Shown piece after piece: positions 1-8,957 of a stretch of DNA of 64,000 bases. A model generated the notes under the pieces. That model did no database searches, had not been told where the DNA came from, and saw nothing but the letters and a program-made list of their open reading frames with translations. The DNA is from Tsuneonella dongtanensis (lineage in GTDB: Bacteria > Pseudomonadota > Alphaproteobacteria > Sphingomonadales > Sphingomonadaceae), in NCBI RefSeq assembly GCF_001698205.1, contig NZ_CP016591.1, forward strand, positions 2,480,001-2,544,000, read 5' to 3'. Numbering within the stretch: position 1 is the first letter of the stretch; every line of letters begins with the position of its first letter. The translations under genes were made by a program, and so were the position numbers.

Positions 1-1221
1 GAGCCGCACCTGCGTGTTGTAGCGGGTGTTCTGGGCATCGAGCACGTCGAGGAGCGAGCGGCGGCCGACATTGAACTGGCTGCGATACGAAAGGAGCAGG
101 TCGTCGCTGACCTGACTTTGCCGTTCGACCTTGTTCACGATGTCGGTCTGGCTGTTCATCGTGGTCCAGGCGGTCCGCACGTCCGCCTCGGCCTCGCGCT
201 GCAATTCGTGCAAGCGATAGCGCGCCTGGCTCGCCCGGCGCACCATTTCCTGCACTTTCGCACGGTTGATACCGCCGTCGAAAATGTTCCAGCGCATCAC
301 GGCCCGCGCCTGCAGGTCGTTCGTCTCGCCGCGGAAGCCGTCGATATCGTCGCCGATCCGGCCGCGCAGCTCGATGCCCACGGTGGGATAGAGATCGCCT
401 TCGGCCGCCTTGACCATGGCCGTCGCCGCATCGACGTCGGCAACCGCCTCGCGCACCTTGGGGTGCTTCGTGCGAGCCTGGCCGACAGCCTGATCGAGAC
501 TGGGCGGCAGAGCGGAGGCAAGGTTGGGCGGCAGCACGACCTGGTTGATTTCCAGGCCCGTCAGGCGCTGCAGCTCGATCATGGCGTTCTGCAGGTCCTG
601 CTGGGCCTCCGTCTGCCGAACCAGCGCAGCCTGCAGCCGCTCTTCCGCCTGTTGACGGTCGGCAATACTGATCGAGCCCTGCTCCACTCCCTTGCCAAGA
701 TCGCCCACCAGCATCTGGTGGAACGTCACGTTGTCGGACGAAGCCGCCGCGACCCGCTGCTGAAGGAGAACGTCGAAGTACTGGCGTGCAACCTGCAGCG
801 CGACGAACTCGGAGCGCTCGACCACGCGGAGCGATGCTCCGTCGACGCGTGCTGCCTGCCGGAGCAGTTCTCCGCGACGCCGGCCGAAGTCGATCACCGT
901 CCAGTCGACGACCCCGCCTACCTCAAGCGGATAGAGCTCCTGGTCGGCGATACCGAGGTTGCGCCGGGTGGTGTTCTCGAGCCGACGGATACCCGCCGAT
1001 GCTTCGAGATCGACACGCGGTGCGTAGAGACCCTGCGCCTGCTTGCGCTCGGCCTGGATAGCCTCGGTGTTCATCTGGGCCTGAATGATTTCAGGGTTGG
1101 CCTTCATCGCAACCGCGACGGCCTCCTGGAGCGAAGTCGGACCGGAATCCTGCGCCAACGCAGCCGGAGCGGCCGATGCCAGCAGGACCGCTGTCGCGAT
1201 CGATAGTGTGTACTTGCGCAT
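1..1221 (-). CDS. TolC family outer membrane protein (C-terminus beyond left edge)
   Basis: Outer-membrane channel of the TolC family, which joins an inner-membrane ABC or RND pump to the outside. The frame is open from the ATG at 1221 to the window edge, so about 407 residues are visible. It begins with a signal peptide ending near ALAQ (residues about 1-22). It then shows the family's two coiled-coil-rich OEP repeats, with the second-repeat signature 'QFNVGRRSLLDVLDAQNTRY' near the visible end. A GAGGGG Shine-Dalgarno-like run precedes the start. It is the third gene of a minus-strand operon after the giant adhesin and the OmpA-like gene (16 bp gap), so it most likely serves type I secretion of that adhesin. 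The ABC and HlyD partners are not in the window and may lie beyond the left edge. Confidence 0.88.
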   Translation of the reverse strand, partial: MRKYTLSIATAVLLASAAPAALAQDSGPTSLQEAVAVAMKANPEIIQAQMNTEAIQAERKQAQGLYAPRVDLEASAGIRRLENTTRRNLGIADQELYPLEVGGVVDWTVIDFGRRRGELLRQAARVDGASLRVVERSEFVALQVARQYFDVLLQQRVAAASSDNVTFHQMLVGDLGKGVEQGSISIADRQQAEERLQAALVRQTEAQQDLQNAMIELQRLTGLEINQVVLPPNLASALPPSLDQAVGQARTKHPKVREAVADVDAATAMVKAAEGDLYPTVGIELRGRIGDDIDGFRGETNDLQARAVMRWNIFDGGINRAKVQEMVRRASQARYRLHELQREAEADVRTAWTTMNSQTDIVNKVERQSQVSDDLLLSYRSQFNVGRRSLLDVLDAQNTRYNTQVRL

Positions 1222-1237
1222 AGTAACCCCTCGAATG

Positions 1238-1945
1238 TTACCGGACGCCGATTTCGACACGGCGATTTTGCGGATTGCGGACCCCATCTTCTGTGGGGAC
1301 CCGCGGCTGCTCTTCGCCCTGGGCGCTCGTCGAAATCGCGGAGCGCGCGATTCCCATCGAGGCCATCAGCGATGCGACTGCTTCGGCTCGTCGCTCGGAC
1401 AGGCCCATGTTGTAGGCGTTGCTTCCCGACCGGTCGGTGTGGCCGATCACGTCGAAAGCGGTCCAGTTGCAGGCAGCGGCGTTACGCGAGACGAACTCGA
1501 TCGTCTGGTTCGCGTCCGCCGGCGGTGCGGCCGAATCGAATTCGAAGAACACGATCCCCGGCAGACGCTGGCTGCAGATTTCCGGCGGGGGAGCGGCCAC
1601 GACCGGCGGCGGGGGCGGCGTGTACGGCGCAGGTACCCGGTTCATCAGCCGCGCGGCCATTTCGCACTTGCCGATGCTGACCTCGTCGCGCGTCGACGAC
1701 TTGAGGTAGCCGAGCGCGATGCCGCACTGCACCTTGGCCTCGTTCGCCCAGACATAGCGGGAATTGTCGCCCGACACGATCGCGGGATCGGTCGAAAGTG
1801 CGAGCGCCGCGTCGTAACGTTGCTGGATTTCCGATCGCAGCGAGTTCAGGTCGAGCCCGGACAGCGAGCTGTCCTGCGCGTGCCCTGGCACCGCCACTGC
1901 CGCAGCGGCGATTGCCACCGTCGATACAAGCGTCTTTCTCATCAT
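1238..1945 (-). CDS. OmpA family protein with signal peptide
   Basis: A protein of 235 residues with a signal peptide (residues about 1-20, cleavage after GHA). A helical region of about 70 residues follows, then a proline-rich linker (PYTPPPPPVV, about 105-115), and a C-terminal OmpA/MotB peptidoglycan-binding domain. The domain has 'FFEFDSA' and 'GHTDRSGSNAYNMGLSERRA', which hold the Asp and Arg that bind diaminopimelate in the family. It probably anchors the secretion apparatus or adhesin to the cell wall. The start is one of two adjacent ATGs (1945 or 1942) after a GGGGG run. It lies between the giant adhesin (19 bp upstream) and tolC, an arrangement also known from LapA/BpfA-type adhesin loci, where an OmpA-like protein accompanies the type I exporter. 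Confidence 0.85.
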   Translation of the reverse strand: MMRKTLVSTVAIAAAAVAVPGHAQDSSLSGLDLNSLRSEIQQRYDAALALSTDPAIVSGDNSRYVWANEAKVQCGIALGYLKSSTRDEVSIGKCEMAARLMNRVPAPYTPPPPPVVAAPPPEICSQRLPGIVFFEFDSAAPPADANQTIEFVSRNAAACNWTAFDVIGHTDRSGSNAYNMGLSERRAEAVASLMASMGIARSAISTSAQGEEQPRVPTEDGVRNPQNRRVEIGVR

Positions 1946-1964
1946 TACCCCCGTTCCTCGAAGT

Positions 1965-4900
1965 TCAGGCCTGCGCCGCCGCGAGCATGCTCGCGTCGTC
2001 GTTGGCTTCGGGTAGAATTGCCATGTGTGCAAAAGCGTTGGTCCCGCCGAGATCCTGCGAAAGCAGGCCCGACATGTCGTCAAAGGCAGACAGGGTGAAT
2101 GCCGTCCCCTCCATGCTCGGCGAGAAATGCGCGAGCAGGCCGTCAAGCATCGCTTCGCCGGCGAAGTCCGCCATCGCCCCGCCAACAAGCCCCTGGAGAT
2201 TGCCGGACAGTTCGGCCGGAGCACCAGGCGCTGCCGACATCGCCAGCAAGCCTTCCATCACGCCGCCGGTGCCCATCGCCGCGAACAGCGATCCTCCCGC
2301 CTCGGCGCCCGCTGACGGGCCGCCGTCGCCGGCGATGAAGTCCGAGACCGGCGCTTCGGAGCGGAAGTCCGATCCGTCGGCCACCAGCTCCGCCTCGGCG
2401 GTCTCGCCCCGGAAATGGGCGGTCGCCTGGGCATTGGCGTCGGCTGCCAGCTCAAGCGCTTCGCTGGGTTCGCCGATGGTGTTGTCGCGCATCGCCTCGA
2501 CGTTACCATTGAAAGTTGCGAACCGGACTTCATCGATGACCGGCTGCTCCAGTGCGACGATCTCGCCGACAATCTGGCTTCCTACCGTGGTCGAAGTCGC
2601 ATCCAGGAGCGCTCCGGCCAAGGCCGCGGTCGTAACCAACTCGGCGGTCCGCTGCGCGTCCTTGGACTGAGTGTGAAAGGAAGCGTCGGCGACCGAACCC
2701 GTAGTCCCGTCTGTAAGCTTGTAAGACGAAGAACCGGCGATCGAAACATCACCATTTGCTGCGCTGTAGGATGTTCCGTCGGATTTAAGCGTTAACGACA
2801 CAATCCCGACCTCCGCCAGGGACCGCAACTCGCCCGCATCGACGACGCCATTTGAGTTGGCATCCTGCCAAACGCCAAACAGTCCGAAGTCGGCGTCGCT
2901 CGCATCGAGAATGTCGCCGTATTGCGCAGCGAGAGCCTCAAGATCGGTCATGCCAGAGTGGCCGAACACGATTTCCGTCGCGTCGTCGACCGTACCGCTG
3001 GCGTTTGCATCTCGGACGAGGATGCCATCATCCGAATGCGCCCACCCCGTGGACACCAGCCCTGCACCATAATCGAACGTGACCCCTGCCTCGATCGACA
3101 GGAACTCTGTTCCGTCGCCATCGAGGTCGAGAACGACAGGGGCGGGATTCAGCGTCACCGAGATGCTCGTGCCGCCCGCAGTGTCGCCGTCGAAGTCGAT
3201 GATCTCGACCGGGATGCTGAAATTCACCGGAGCGGTCGATGGTACGGACGCCCCGAATCCGCCAATCTTGAACGACGTTCCGGGAGACACGTTGCTCACG
3301 ACGAGGCTGTTGTAGCCGCTGGCCGTGAACACCGCGACCTCGGTGCCCGCTCCCGAGTTTCCGTTGTCACCTTCTACGCCGGTCACGTTGACCGAACCGT
3401 CCGCGAGCAGCTGAACAGTGAAGGTATGTCCGCTGATGACATAGTTCTGCGGCGACAGCGTAGGAGTGATGATCTGCTGGCCGGTCATCGGATCAGCATA
3501 GGTGATCCCCAAATAGGTGATCGTGATGCCGTCGATGGGGTCGGACGAACCGTCGCCGACAGTCGTGTTGTCGACGCCGTCCGGATCGTCGAAGGCCTTG
3601 AAATTGGCTGTCACGTTGGTGGCTTGCGCGAGGTTCCCGTTCTCTTGCGTGATGATCACGCTAGCGCCGTTCGTTCCGTAGTGACTGGTGAACGAGTGAT
3701 CGCGGTTCGCGGCATCCAGGTACCCATTGTTGGCACCCGACGATTTGGCGGGGTCCCCACCGAGATTGTTGACGAAGTCGATCCGAACGCCCTCGCCGGT
3801 ATCGACCGCCTGGCCACCGCCGACGCCAAGCAGAATTGCACTCGTGTTGAGCGTCTGCCCCGGCGCGGTAGGAGTGAGGAGAATGTCGGCAGGACCCGCG
3901 CGATCGAAACCGGCCCACGGATCGTTGCCGCCGACGAAGCTGGAATCTGTCGGATTGAGGGTGATCTTGGTCACGGAGTCGACCGACCCGCTCATGTCGA
4001 TTGTATACTGGTTGGTATTTGGATTGATGACCGCAGTGAAAATAACCGTGCCTGTCGCCAGAGACGCTCCAGTATAGGCAGTCAGAGTGAGGCCGTCGTC
4101 CGAGACGTCGTACTTGATTGGCGCCCCGCCAGAAGTCAGCCCCGTTGCAGTTGTCTCGAGAGATCCGGGGAAGCGAACCGAACCTGGGCCGTCGGCACCA
4201 TAATTGTCCGCTAGTCCGTCGATCGACAGATATCCCATGTCCGATCCTGACGCGTTATTCGCCAGTGAGGCCGCTTCGGGTGACACGGCGGTCGGACCGT
4301 CGTCGGCAAATCGCAGATTGCCGCCGAGGTCGACCGTTTCGCTGTCTGTTGCCGTATCCCCGTCTCCATCGGTGATGGTCGCAGATGCAGTCAGCGTGAT
4401 CAGCTGGTTGGACAGGATGACGTCATCCGACAATCCGTTGTACGGTGCCGAAGTGTCTCCGGGCAGCTGATGATCGATCTGCTGGAATTGGGTCAGTGTT
4501 ACGACCCCGCTGGCATTGACTTCGACGCTGAAAATGACCTGGGCGTCGGTCTTTGCGGTGGGAACAACAGCTCCGGTGTAACCGACCATCAACCCGTCGC
4601 TAAGCTTCAGCAGAATGATAGGCGCACCGTGGCTGGACATCCCGCTCATCGCGGCGTTGGCGCCAAGTCCCAGCGCGTAGGTCAATGTCGGAGTTGCGGC
4701 CCCATCCGTGCCCGCGTCTGATGTGAACGAGAAGACGCCTGCAAAGGCCCCGCTAGCCGTCGAAGCGACGTCGGATGCCGCACCGATCGTTGCGGAATCC
4801 ATTGTCCGGAGCGTGACGTCCGTGTCGTCGCCCGTCAGCACGTCGATCGCCGGACCGTCGTCCTCGAACTTCAGGAGACCCGAGATGTCGACGCTGTCGA

Positions 4901-7856
4901 CCGCGGTGTCCCCGTCGCCGTCGGTCAGGGTCACCCCCAGCGCGATCGTCCCCGCATCGAGACCCGCCGCGCTCGCGCCGCTCTCGTCGTGGTCCGCGGC
5001 ATCGTTGTGCTCGACCGCGCGGAACTGGTTCAGCGTCACCTCGCCCGTCGAGGCATTGATCGACAGCGTGAACACCAGCGCGTTGCCGGTCGCGGTGCGC
5101 CCTTCGACCACCCCGCCCACCAGCGTCAGCGTCACCGCCTCGCCCGTCACCGCATCAACCAGGCCCGAGGCCGCGTTGGTCACGCTCAGCGCATAAACCC
5201 GGCTCGCCTCGCCGTCGGTCCCCGCATCCACCGAGGTCACGCTGAACAGCGTCCCCTTGGCGTACCCGATCGCGCCCATCGCCGCGCCCGGCGCGGTCTC
5301 GTCGTTGTTGAGAGCTCCGCCCGGCTCGTTCTGAACCGACCCGCCCGTCCCGAACGACTCGTCCACCACCAGGTTCGTCGTCCCCGCCGCGATGTCGATG
5401 CTGGGAACATCATCAAGGATTGAAACGGAAAACGATCCAGCCGCGGGAAGCATATCCCCGTCACTATCGATGATCTGGAAAGACACGCCGCTCAACACGA
5501 CGACATCCTCGGACCCGGCATCAGCGTGACGCACGGGCTGCACGAGCGTCGCGGAATAAGTGTAGACCACCTCACCCGCACTCGAGCCGGGAACCGCCCC
5601 GGTGACACTGACGCGTATCACCTCGCCCCCGCCACTGTCGCGGCCGACAAGGACACCGCCTTCCACGGCAAACGTCACCGGGTTGCCGTCAAGCGTGAGA
5701 AGCTGCGAATCGTAAGCCGAATCGTCGAGCAGGACAAACGCAGCCAAGGCATTGGCGGGTACGTCGCCTCCGAAATCAACGGTCACCGACCCAGAGTCGG
5801 TCAGGCTTTCGTTTCCATCGGTTTCAGAGGGGTCCGCCTGCAGCGGATCGGAATCGACATTCGCACTTCCGAACCCGTCTTCGTCGACAAGCAGGTTGGC
5901 ACCCTCGCCAAGAACCGGCGTCGAATCATCGAGGAGCGTGATCGTGACAGTTGCCTGCCGCGTATCGCCGTCGCCGTCGGTAATCGAATAGTTGAAGGTG
6001 ACGACGCCCGATTCACCCGGACCGGGGGTGTAGGTGAACGTGCCGTTCCCGTTGTTGACCAGCGTGCCGGTCGCTGCCGCACCGTTGACCGAAAGGGATC
6101 CGGGTACAAACGTCACGGTGCCCGGCTGCACGCTGTCCGCGCCCTGGACGTCGTTCGCCAATACGTTGACCGTGACGGGTGCGTTCTCGACGGTTTGCGC
6201 AGCGCTGTCGTTCGCCGGAACCGGCACGTCATCGATGATGGTGATCGTAAGAGTTTTCGTATCCGAATCGCCGTCGACGTCGGTCACCGTAATCGGGAAC
6301 GATACCGAGGTGGTGTCGCCCGAGGTGTTGTCACCGAGCGTAAACGAATACGCGATCGTGCCGGTCGCCGGGTTGTACGAAGTGATCGTCAGCGTGCCTT
6401 GCGGTACGGTGATCGTCTGGCCCGCCCCAGTAACCGTAACATCGCCGATCTTGACCGACGCGATGCCATCCGGCGCTACGACAGTGATGGTGCCGGCAGT
6501 CGTCTCGACGTTGGTCGGCGCCGCGGTACCGGGCGCTTCGTTGCCGCGGGCCGGAAGGCCGGCCTCGTTCACCACCGTTCCCGCACCGCTGGTCGGCAGC
6601 GAGACGACGCTCGCCGGGCTGTCGGCGATCGTGATCACCAAGGTCGCGGTGTCGCTGTCTCCGTCGCCGTCAGTAAGCGTGTAGGTGAAGGTATCGGTGA
6701 CCCCGCCCGCCGTGTTGGGCGTACGGACATAGCTGTACGAGCCGTCTGCCTTGATCGTCAGCGTACCGTATTGGCCGGTGACGACGAGATTCCCGGCAGT
6801 ATCGAAGGTCGTGTCATTACCTCCAAAGCCGCTGATCGCGGTGACGCGCGCTCCGTCTGCGCCCTGAACATCGGCGCCGGCAGCACCACTCGTGGTGCCC
6901 GTGCCGGTGATGACGTTGCCAGTCTCCGGACCATACGTTCCCGCAGCAACCAGATCGGTGTCGTTGCGCGCATCCGGCGCATCGTCGAGCAGATTGATGG
7001 TGAGCGTGGCGGTGGCGGTATCGCCGTCGAGATCGGTGATCACGACAGCGACGGTCTCGGCGACCGTCGCCCCGAGCAGGTTGTCACCCAGCGTATAGCT
7101 GTAGCCGATAACCCCCGGCGCGATGCTGGTAATGGTCACCGTGCCGTTCGTGAGCGCAATTGTCTGGCCGACCGCCGTGATGGCCGTGCCGCCAAATGTA
7201 ATTGAGCCGACGCCATCAAGGCTGTTGAAAACGATCGAGCCGGTCACGGTCTCGCCGTTCGACGACGCATTGCTTCCGGCGGGCTCCCCGGGACGCGCCG
7301 GCAACGCAGCTTCGTCCACGGTGGAAGTCGCGTCCGTCGCACCGACCGGCTGATCCGGAGTGACAATGACGAGATCCGGCTCGTTGTCGACGGCGGGGAT
7401 GATCTCCCGCTCCTCCGGCTCAGGAAACGCGAGTTCGGTGTACGGCAGAAGATCGCCCAGACCGAAGGCATCCTGGATCGGTCCCACCGGACCGGCAAAG
7501 TTGCCGCCCGAGCTCTGCGGGTTTCCTGCAGCGGGCTGTGGTTCGTTACCGATGAGTAGAGCGGCAAGGTTGAGCGGCGGGATGGCCACATCGTCGATGA
7601 CGAGCTGTGGAACGATGATTGCACCGTCGGGGATGACGTACCGCACGCCATCCGACCCAATCACCACGAGGTCCCGGCCCTCGATCCGGATGTCGCCGAG
7701 CTCGGTGCCGGCCGGAAGAACGACCACGCCCGACTGATCGGCCACAAGAACCCGAGAAGCGCTACGGTTCGCAGGGCCCGCGCCGGCGCCACCGTCCTGC
7801 AGTTCGGCCGAATCCTGATCGCCGAAACCGTTCGGCTCCTGATTGTGCAAGTCCAT
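1965..7856 (-). CDS. giant repeat adhesin, putative type I secreted surface protein (BapA/LapA-like)
   Basis: A protein of 1963 residues, acidic and rich in Asp, Gly, Thr and Val, nearly without Cys. Residues about 1-125 form a distinct N-terminal domain with a PAAG motif at 108-111. It is followed by tandem Ig-like/VCBS modules, each ending in a 'DLDGDT' or 'DGDGDT' calcium-site motif and 'LLDD'. Residues about 690-1260 hold modules resembling DUF5801 repeats-in-toxin. Near 1573-1660 there are EF-hand-like runs (DLDGDGTEF, DANSNGVVDAGEL). Family knowledge suggests Ca2+-stiffened adhesion or biofilm. Classic GGxGxD nonapeptide repeats are not evident, so the secretion signal is uncertain. The ATG at 7856 is preferred (GAGG about 10 bases upstream); an ATG at 7874 would add six residues but lacks a clear ribosome site. 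It heads the operon with ompA-like and tolC. Confidence 0.82.
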   Translation of the reverse strand: MDLHNQEPNGFGDQDSAELQDGGAGAGPANRSASRVLVADQSGVVVLPAGTELGDIRIEGRDLVVIGSDGVRYVIPDGAIIVPQLVIDDVAIPPLNLAALLIGNEPQPAAGNPQSSGGNFAGPVGPIQDAFGLGDLLPYTELAFPEPEEREIIPAVDNEPDLVIVTPDQPVGATDATSTVDEAALPARPGEPAGSNASSNGETVTGSIVFNSLDGVGSITFGGTAITAVGQTIALTNGTVTITSIAPGVIGYSYTLGDNLLGATVAETVAVVITDLDGDTATATLTINLLDDAPDARNDTDLVAAGTYGPETGNVITGTGTTSGAAGADVQGADGARVTAISGFGGNDTTFDTAGNLVVTGQYGTLTIKADGSYSYVRTPNTAGGVTDTFTYTLTDGDGDSDTATLVITIADSPASVVSLPTSGAGTVVNEAGLPARGNEAPGTAAPTNVETTAGTITVVAPDGIASVKIGDVTVTGAGQTITVPQGTLTITSYNPATGTIAYSFTLGDNTSGDTTSVSFPITVTDVDGDSDTKTLTITIIDDVPVPANDSAAQTVENAPVTVNVLANDVQGADSVQPGTVTFVPGSLSVNGAAATGTLVNNGNGTFTYTPGPGESGVVTFNYSITDGDGDTRQATVTITLLDDSTPVLGEGANLLVDEDGFGSANVDSDPLQADPSETDGNESLTDSGSVTVDFGGDVPANALAAFVLLDDSAYDSQLLTLDGNPVTFAVEGGVLVGRDSGGGEVIRVSVTGAVPGSSAGEVVYTYSATLVQPVRHADAGSEDVVVLSGVSFQIIDSDGDMLPAAGSFSVSILDDVPSIDIAAGTTNLVVDESFGTGGSVQNEPGGALNNDETAPGAAMGAIGYAKGTLFSVTSVDAGTDGEASRVYALSVTNAASGLVDAVTGEAVTLTLVGGVVEGRTATGNALVFTLSINASTGEVTLNQFRAVEHNDAADHDESGASAAGLDAGTIALGVTLTDGDGDTAVDSVDISGLLKFEDDGPAIDVLTGDDTDVTLRTMDSATIGAASDVASTASGAFAGVFSFTSDAGTDGAATPTLTYALGLGANAAMSGMSSHGAPIILLKLSDGLMVGYTGAVVPTAKTDAQVIFSVEVNASGVVTLTQFQQIDHQLPGDTSAPYNGLSDDVILSNQLITLTASATITDGDGDTATDSETVDLGGNLRFADDGPTAVSPEAASLANNASGSDMGYLSIDGLADNYGADGPGSVRFPGSLETTATGLTSGGAPIKYDVSDDGLTLTAYTGASLATGTVIFTAVINPNTNQYTIDMSGSVDSVTKITLNPTDSSFVGGNDPWAGFDRAGPADILLTPTAPGQTLNTSAILLGVGGGQAVDTGEGVRIDFVNNLGGDPAKSSGANNGYLDAANRDHSFTSHYGTNGASVIITQENGNLAQATNVTANFKAFDDPDGVDNTTVGDGSSDPIDGITITYLGITYADPMTGQQIITPTLSPQNYVISGHTFTVQLLADGSVNVTGVEGDNGNSGAGTEVAVFTASGYNSLVVSNVSPGTSFKIGGFGASVPSTAPVNFSIPVEIIDFDGDTAGGTSISVTLNPAPVVLDLDGDGTEFLSIEAGVTFDYGAGLVSTGWAHSDDGILVRDANASGTVDDATEIVFGHSGMTDLEALAAQYGDILDASDADFGLFGVWQDANSNGVVDAGELRSLAEVGIVSLTLKSDGTSYSAANGDVSIAGSSSYKLTDGTTGSVADASFHTQSKDAQRTAELVTTAALAGALLDATSTTVGSQIVGEIVALEQPVIDEVRFATFNGNVEAMRDNTIGEPSEALELAADANAQATAHFRGETAEAELVADGSDFRSEAPVSDFIAGDGGPSAGAEAGGSLFAAMGTGGVMEGLLAMSAAPGAPAELSGNLQGLVGGAMADFAGEAMLDGLLAHFSPSMEGTAFTLSAFDDMSGLLSQDLGGTNAFAHMAILPEANDDASMLAAAQA

Positions 7857-7880
7857 CGTGTTCCAACCTCGCATTGCGGG

Positions 7881-7964
7881 TGTGTCTCATCGACACAGCA
7901 AGATTGGCGACCGCGATCGAGCGGCAGAGAGGCGGTAAGCCCCCCGTTAAAACTCCAATCTTGC
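7881..7964 (-). promoter_or_regulatory. structured leader of the adhesin gene (candidate cis-regulatory RNA or operator)
   Basis: Two perfect inverted repeats abut each other just upstream of the adhesin. GCAAGATTGG (7898-7907) pairs with CCAATCTTGC (7955-7964) over 10 bp and encloses 47 bases. A small CCGC/GCGG hairpin (7911-7924) lies inside. Directly next to it, TGTGTC (7881-7886) pairs with GACACA (7892-7897) around a 5-base loop. Read in the direction of the adhesin transcript, this gives a closing stem with an inner hairpin, then a second hairpin ending 6 bases before the upstream ATG at 7874 and 24 bases before the preferred ATG at 7856. The pairing is seen directly. A role as an RNA switch or as a protein operator is inference, and no known riboswitch class was recognised. 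Confidence 0.45.
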
Positions 7965-8287
7965 GGCCCTGGTTATGGTCGTGACGAGCACGATGATGTG
8001 CCTTCTGTCAGCGACGAGTCGTTTCTGAGGAGAAACAGAACAGGAATCCGATATCCTTTCAAGGGAATTAACTATCCTTGGTTCAGCCGGGGTAAGCCCA
8101 CGACTTACATGTACTTAGCGCGCAGCACCGTCCGCGCATCCCACAATGGCACGCTTTTTGAGGCTGGTTTTGGGCAAACGAACCGGCGAACTTCCCTTCT
8201 GCGTGTAGGATTGTCGGCAATCATCGGATATGTCCGGTGAAAGGCCGCGCGCAGGTGCTGGTGGGTTAGTGAGGAGGATCGAAAGGG
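7965..8287. other. intergenic region between the divergent adhesin and small secreted protein genes
   Basis: With the leader, this is the only non-coding stretch over 300 bases. It is less GC-rich than the genes. It holds a perfect 6-bp hairpin GTTTCT-gagg-AGAAAC at 8021-8036, a weak repeat GTAAG/CTTAC at 8092-8108, and a sigma-54-like element at 8147-8161. No convincing small gene is seen: short open frames crossing it lack ribosome sites and typical codon use. Confidence 0.6.
8147..8161 (+). promoter_or_regulatory. sigma-54-like promoter element
   Basis: The 15 bases TGGCACGCTTTTTGA match the RpoN -24/-12 consensus TGGCACG-N4-TTGC in all but the last base (A for C), with the proper GG-N10 spacing. 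A transcript from it would start near 8173 and have a leader of about 115 bases before the gene at 8288. The C of the -12 element is usually conserved, which lowers confidence. No enhancer-binding protein or rpoN gene is in the window. Confidence 0.35.
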
Positions 8288-8938
8288 ATGGTTCGCCTGT
8301 TCGCAACCTCGTTGGCGGGACTTGCGGTGGCAGCTGCCTCTCTCGCCGCCTGGAATGCGAACGCCAATCCCTCTGCTACTTGGGGCTCGCATTTGCTAAC
8401 TCATCGCGAGATGCCGGTCGTCGGGAACGGCGCAGGCGGTTATCCCATCCGCCTCGAGCTGCCAGAGCCCACTCCGGTTGCGTTAGCCTCGACGACAAGC
8501 GCCGAGGTGAGTGAAGAGGTGCCGGGAACTGATCAAAACCTGGAAACCGAGGCCGAGCCGACAGCTGTAGCGCCGGATGGCCAGCAGCGCGGCAAACCTG
8601 CCCTGGGCCCGGGCATCATGCTGGCGTTCGATTTCGACATCGCCCAATTCGGCAATGGTGGTGCGCTTGATGAGGCCGGCCAGATCCGGACGAGCAAGCC
8701 GGTGATCCTGGCAGGAAACCGCCTGGGAGCAATTAACCTCTCGGTCGGAAAAGGTGCTTCGGTTTCGGTTGATCGACAGGCGCTTGCCACCCTTGTTGCC
8801 GATAAATCCCCCGCTTTGTCCGATCGGCTGTCGCGACTGGAAGGCGACCAGGTCACCCTCGATTCGCTGCGCAGCCGCGAAGTGGCGGTTCGCTACGACG
8901 CGCTGACGGATGCGATCGTCATCGACACGAATTCGTGA
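8288..8938 (+). CDS. small secreted protein of unknown function
   Basis: A protein of 216 residues that I do not recognise. It has a signal peptide (residues about 1-27, ending NANA). A low-complexity linker rich in Glu, Pro and Thr (about 50-105) follows, then a compact C-terminal part (about 110-216) containing 'LAFDFDIAQFG', 'SKPVILAGNRLGAINLSVGKG' and a final helix/strand region. There are no transmembrane segments after the signal and no cysteines. An AGGAGG ribosome site lies about 11 bases before the ATG. It is transcribed divergently from the giant adhesin across the 430-base regulatory gap and could be co-regulated with it. It is possibly periplasmic or exported; no enzymatic motif is visible. 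Confidence 0.75.
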   Translation: MVRLFATSLAGLAVAAASLAAWNANANPSATWGSHLLTHREMPVVGNGAGGYPIRLELPEPTPVALASTTSAEVSEEVPGTDQNLETEAEPTAVAPDGQQRGKPALGPGIMLAFDFDIAQFGNGGALDEAGQIRTSKPVILAGNRLGAINLSVGKGASVSVDRQALATLVADKSPALSDRLSRLEGDQVTLDSLRSREVAVRYDALTDAIVIDTNS

Positions 8939-8957
8939 ATCCGCGAATCGTGTGGGA

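Noticed and set aside
8021-8036. Hammerhead ribozyme core (CTGAGGA then GAAAC)
   Set aside because: The core strings touch with no stem II between them and no stems I or III could be drawn; only a small hairpin is supported.
7881-8287. Known c-di-GMP or other riboswitch in the adhesin gap
   Set aside because: No match to the conserved core of a known class was seen, so only a structured leader is reported.
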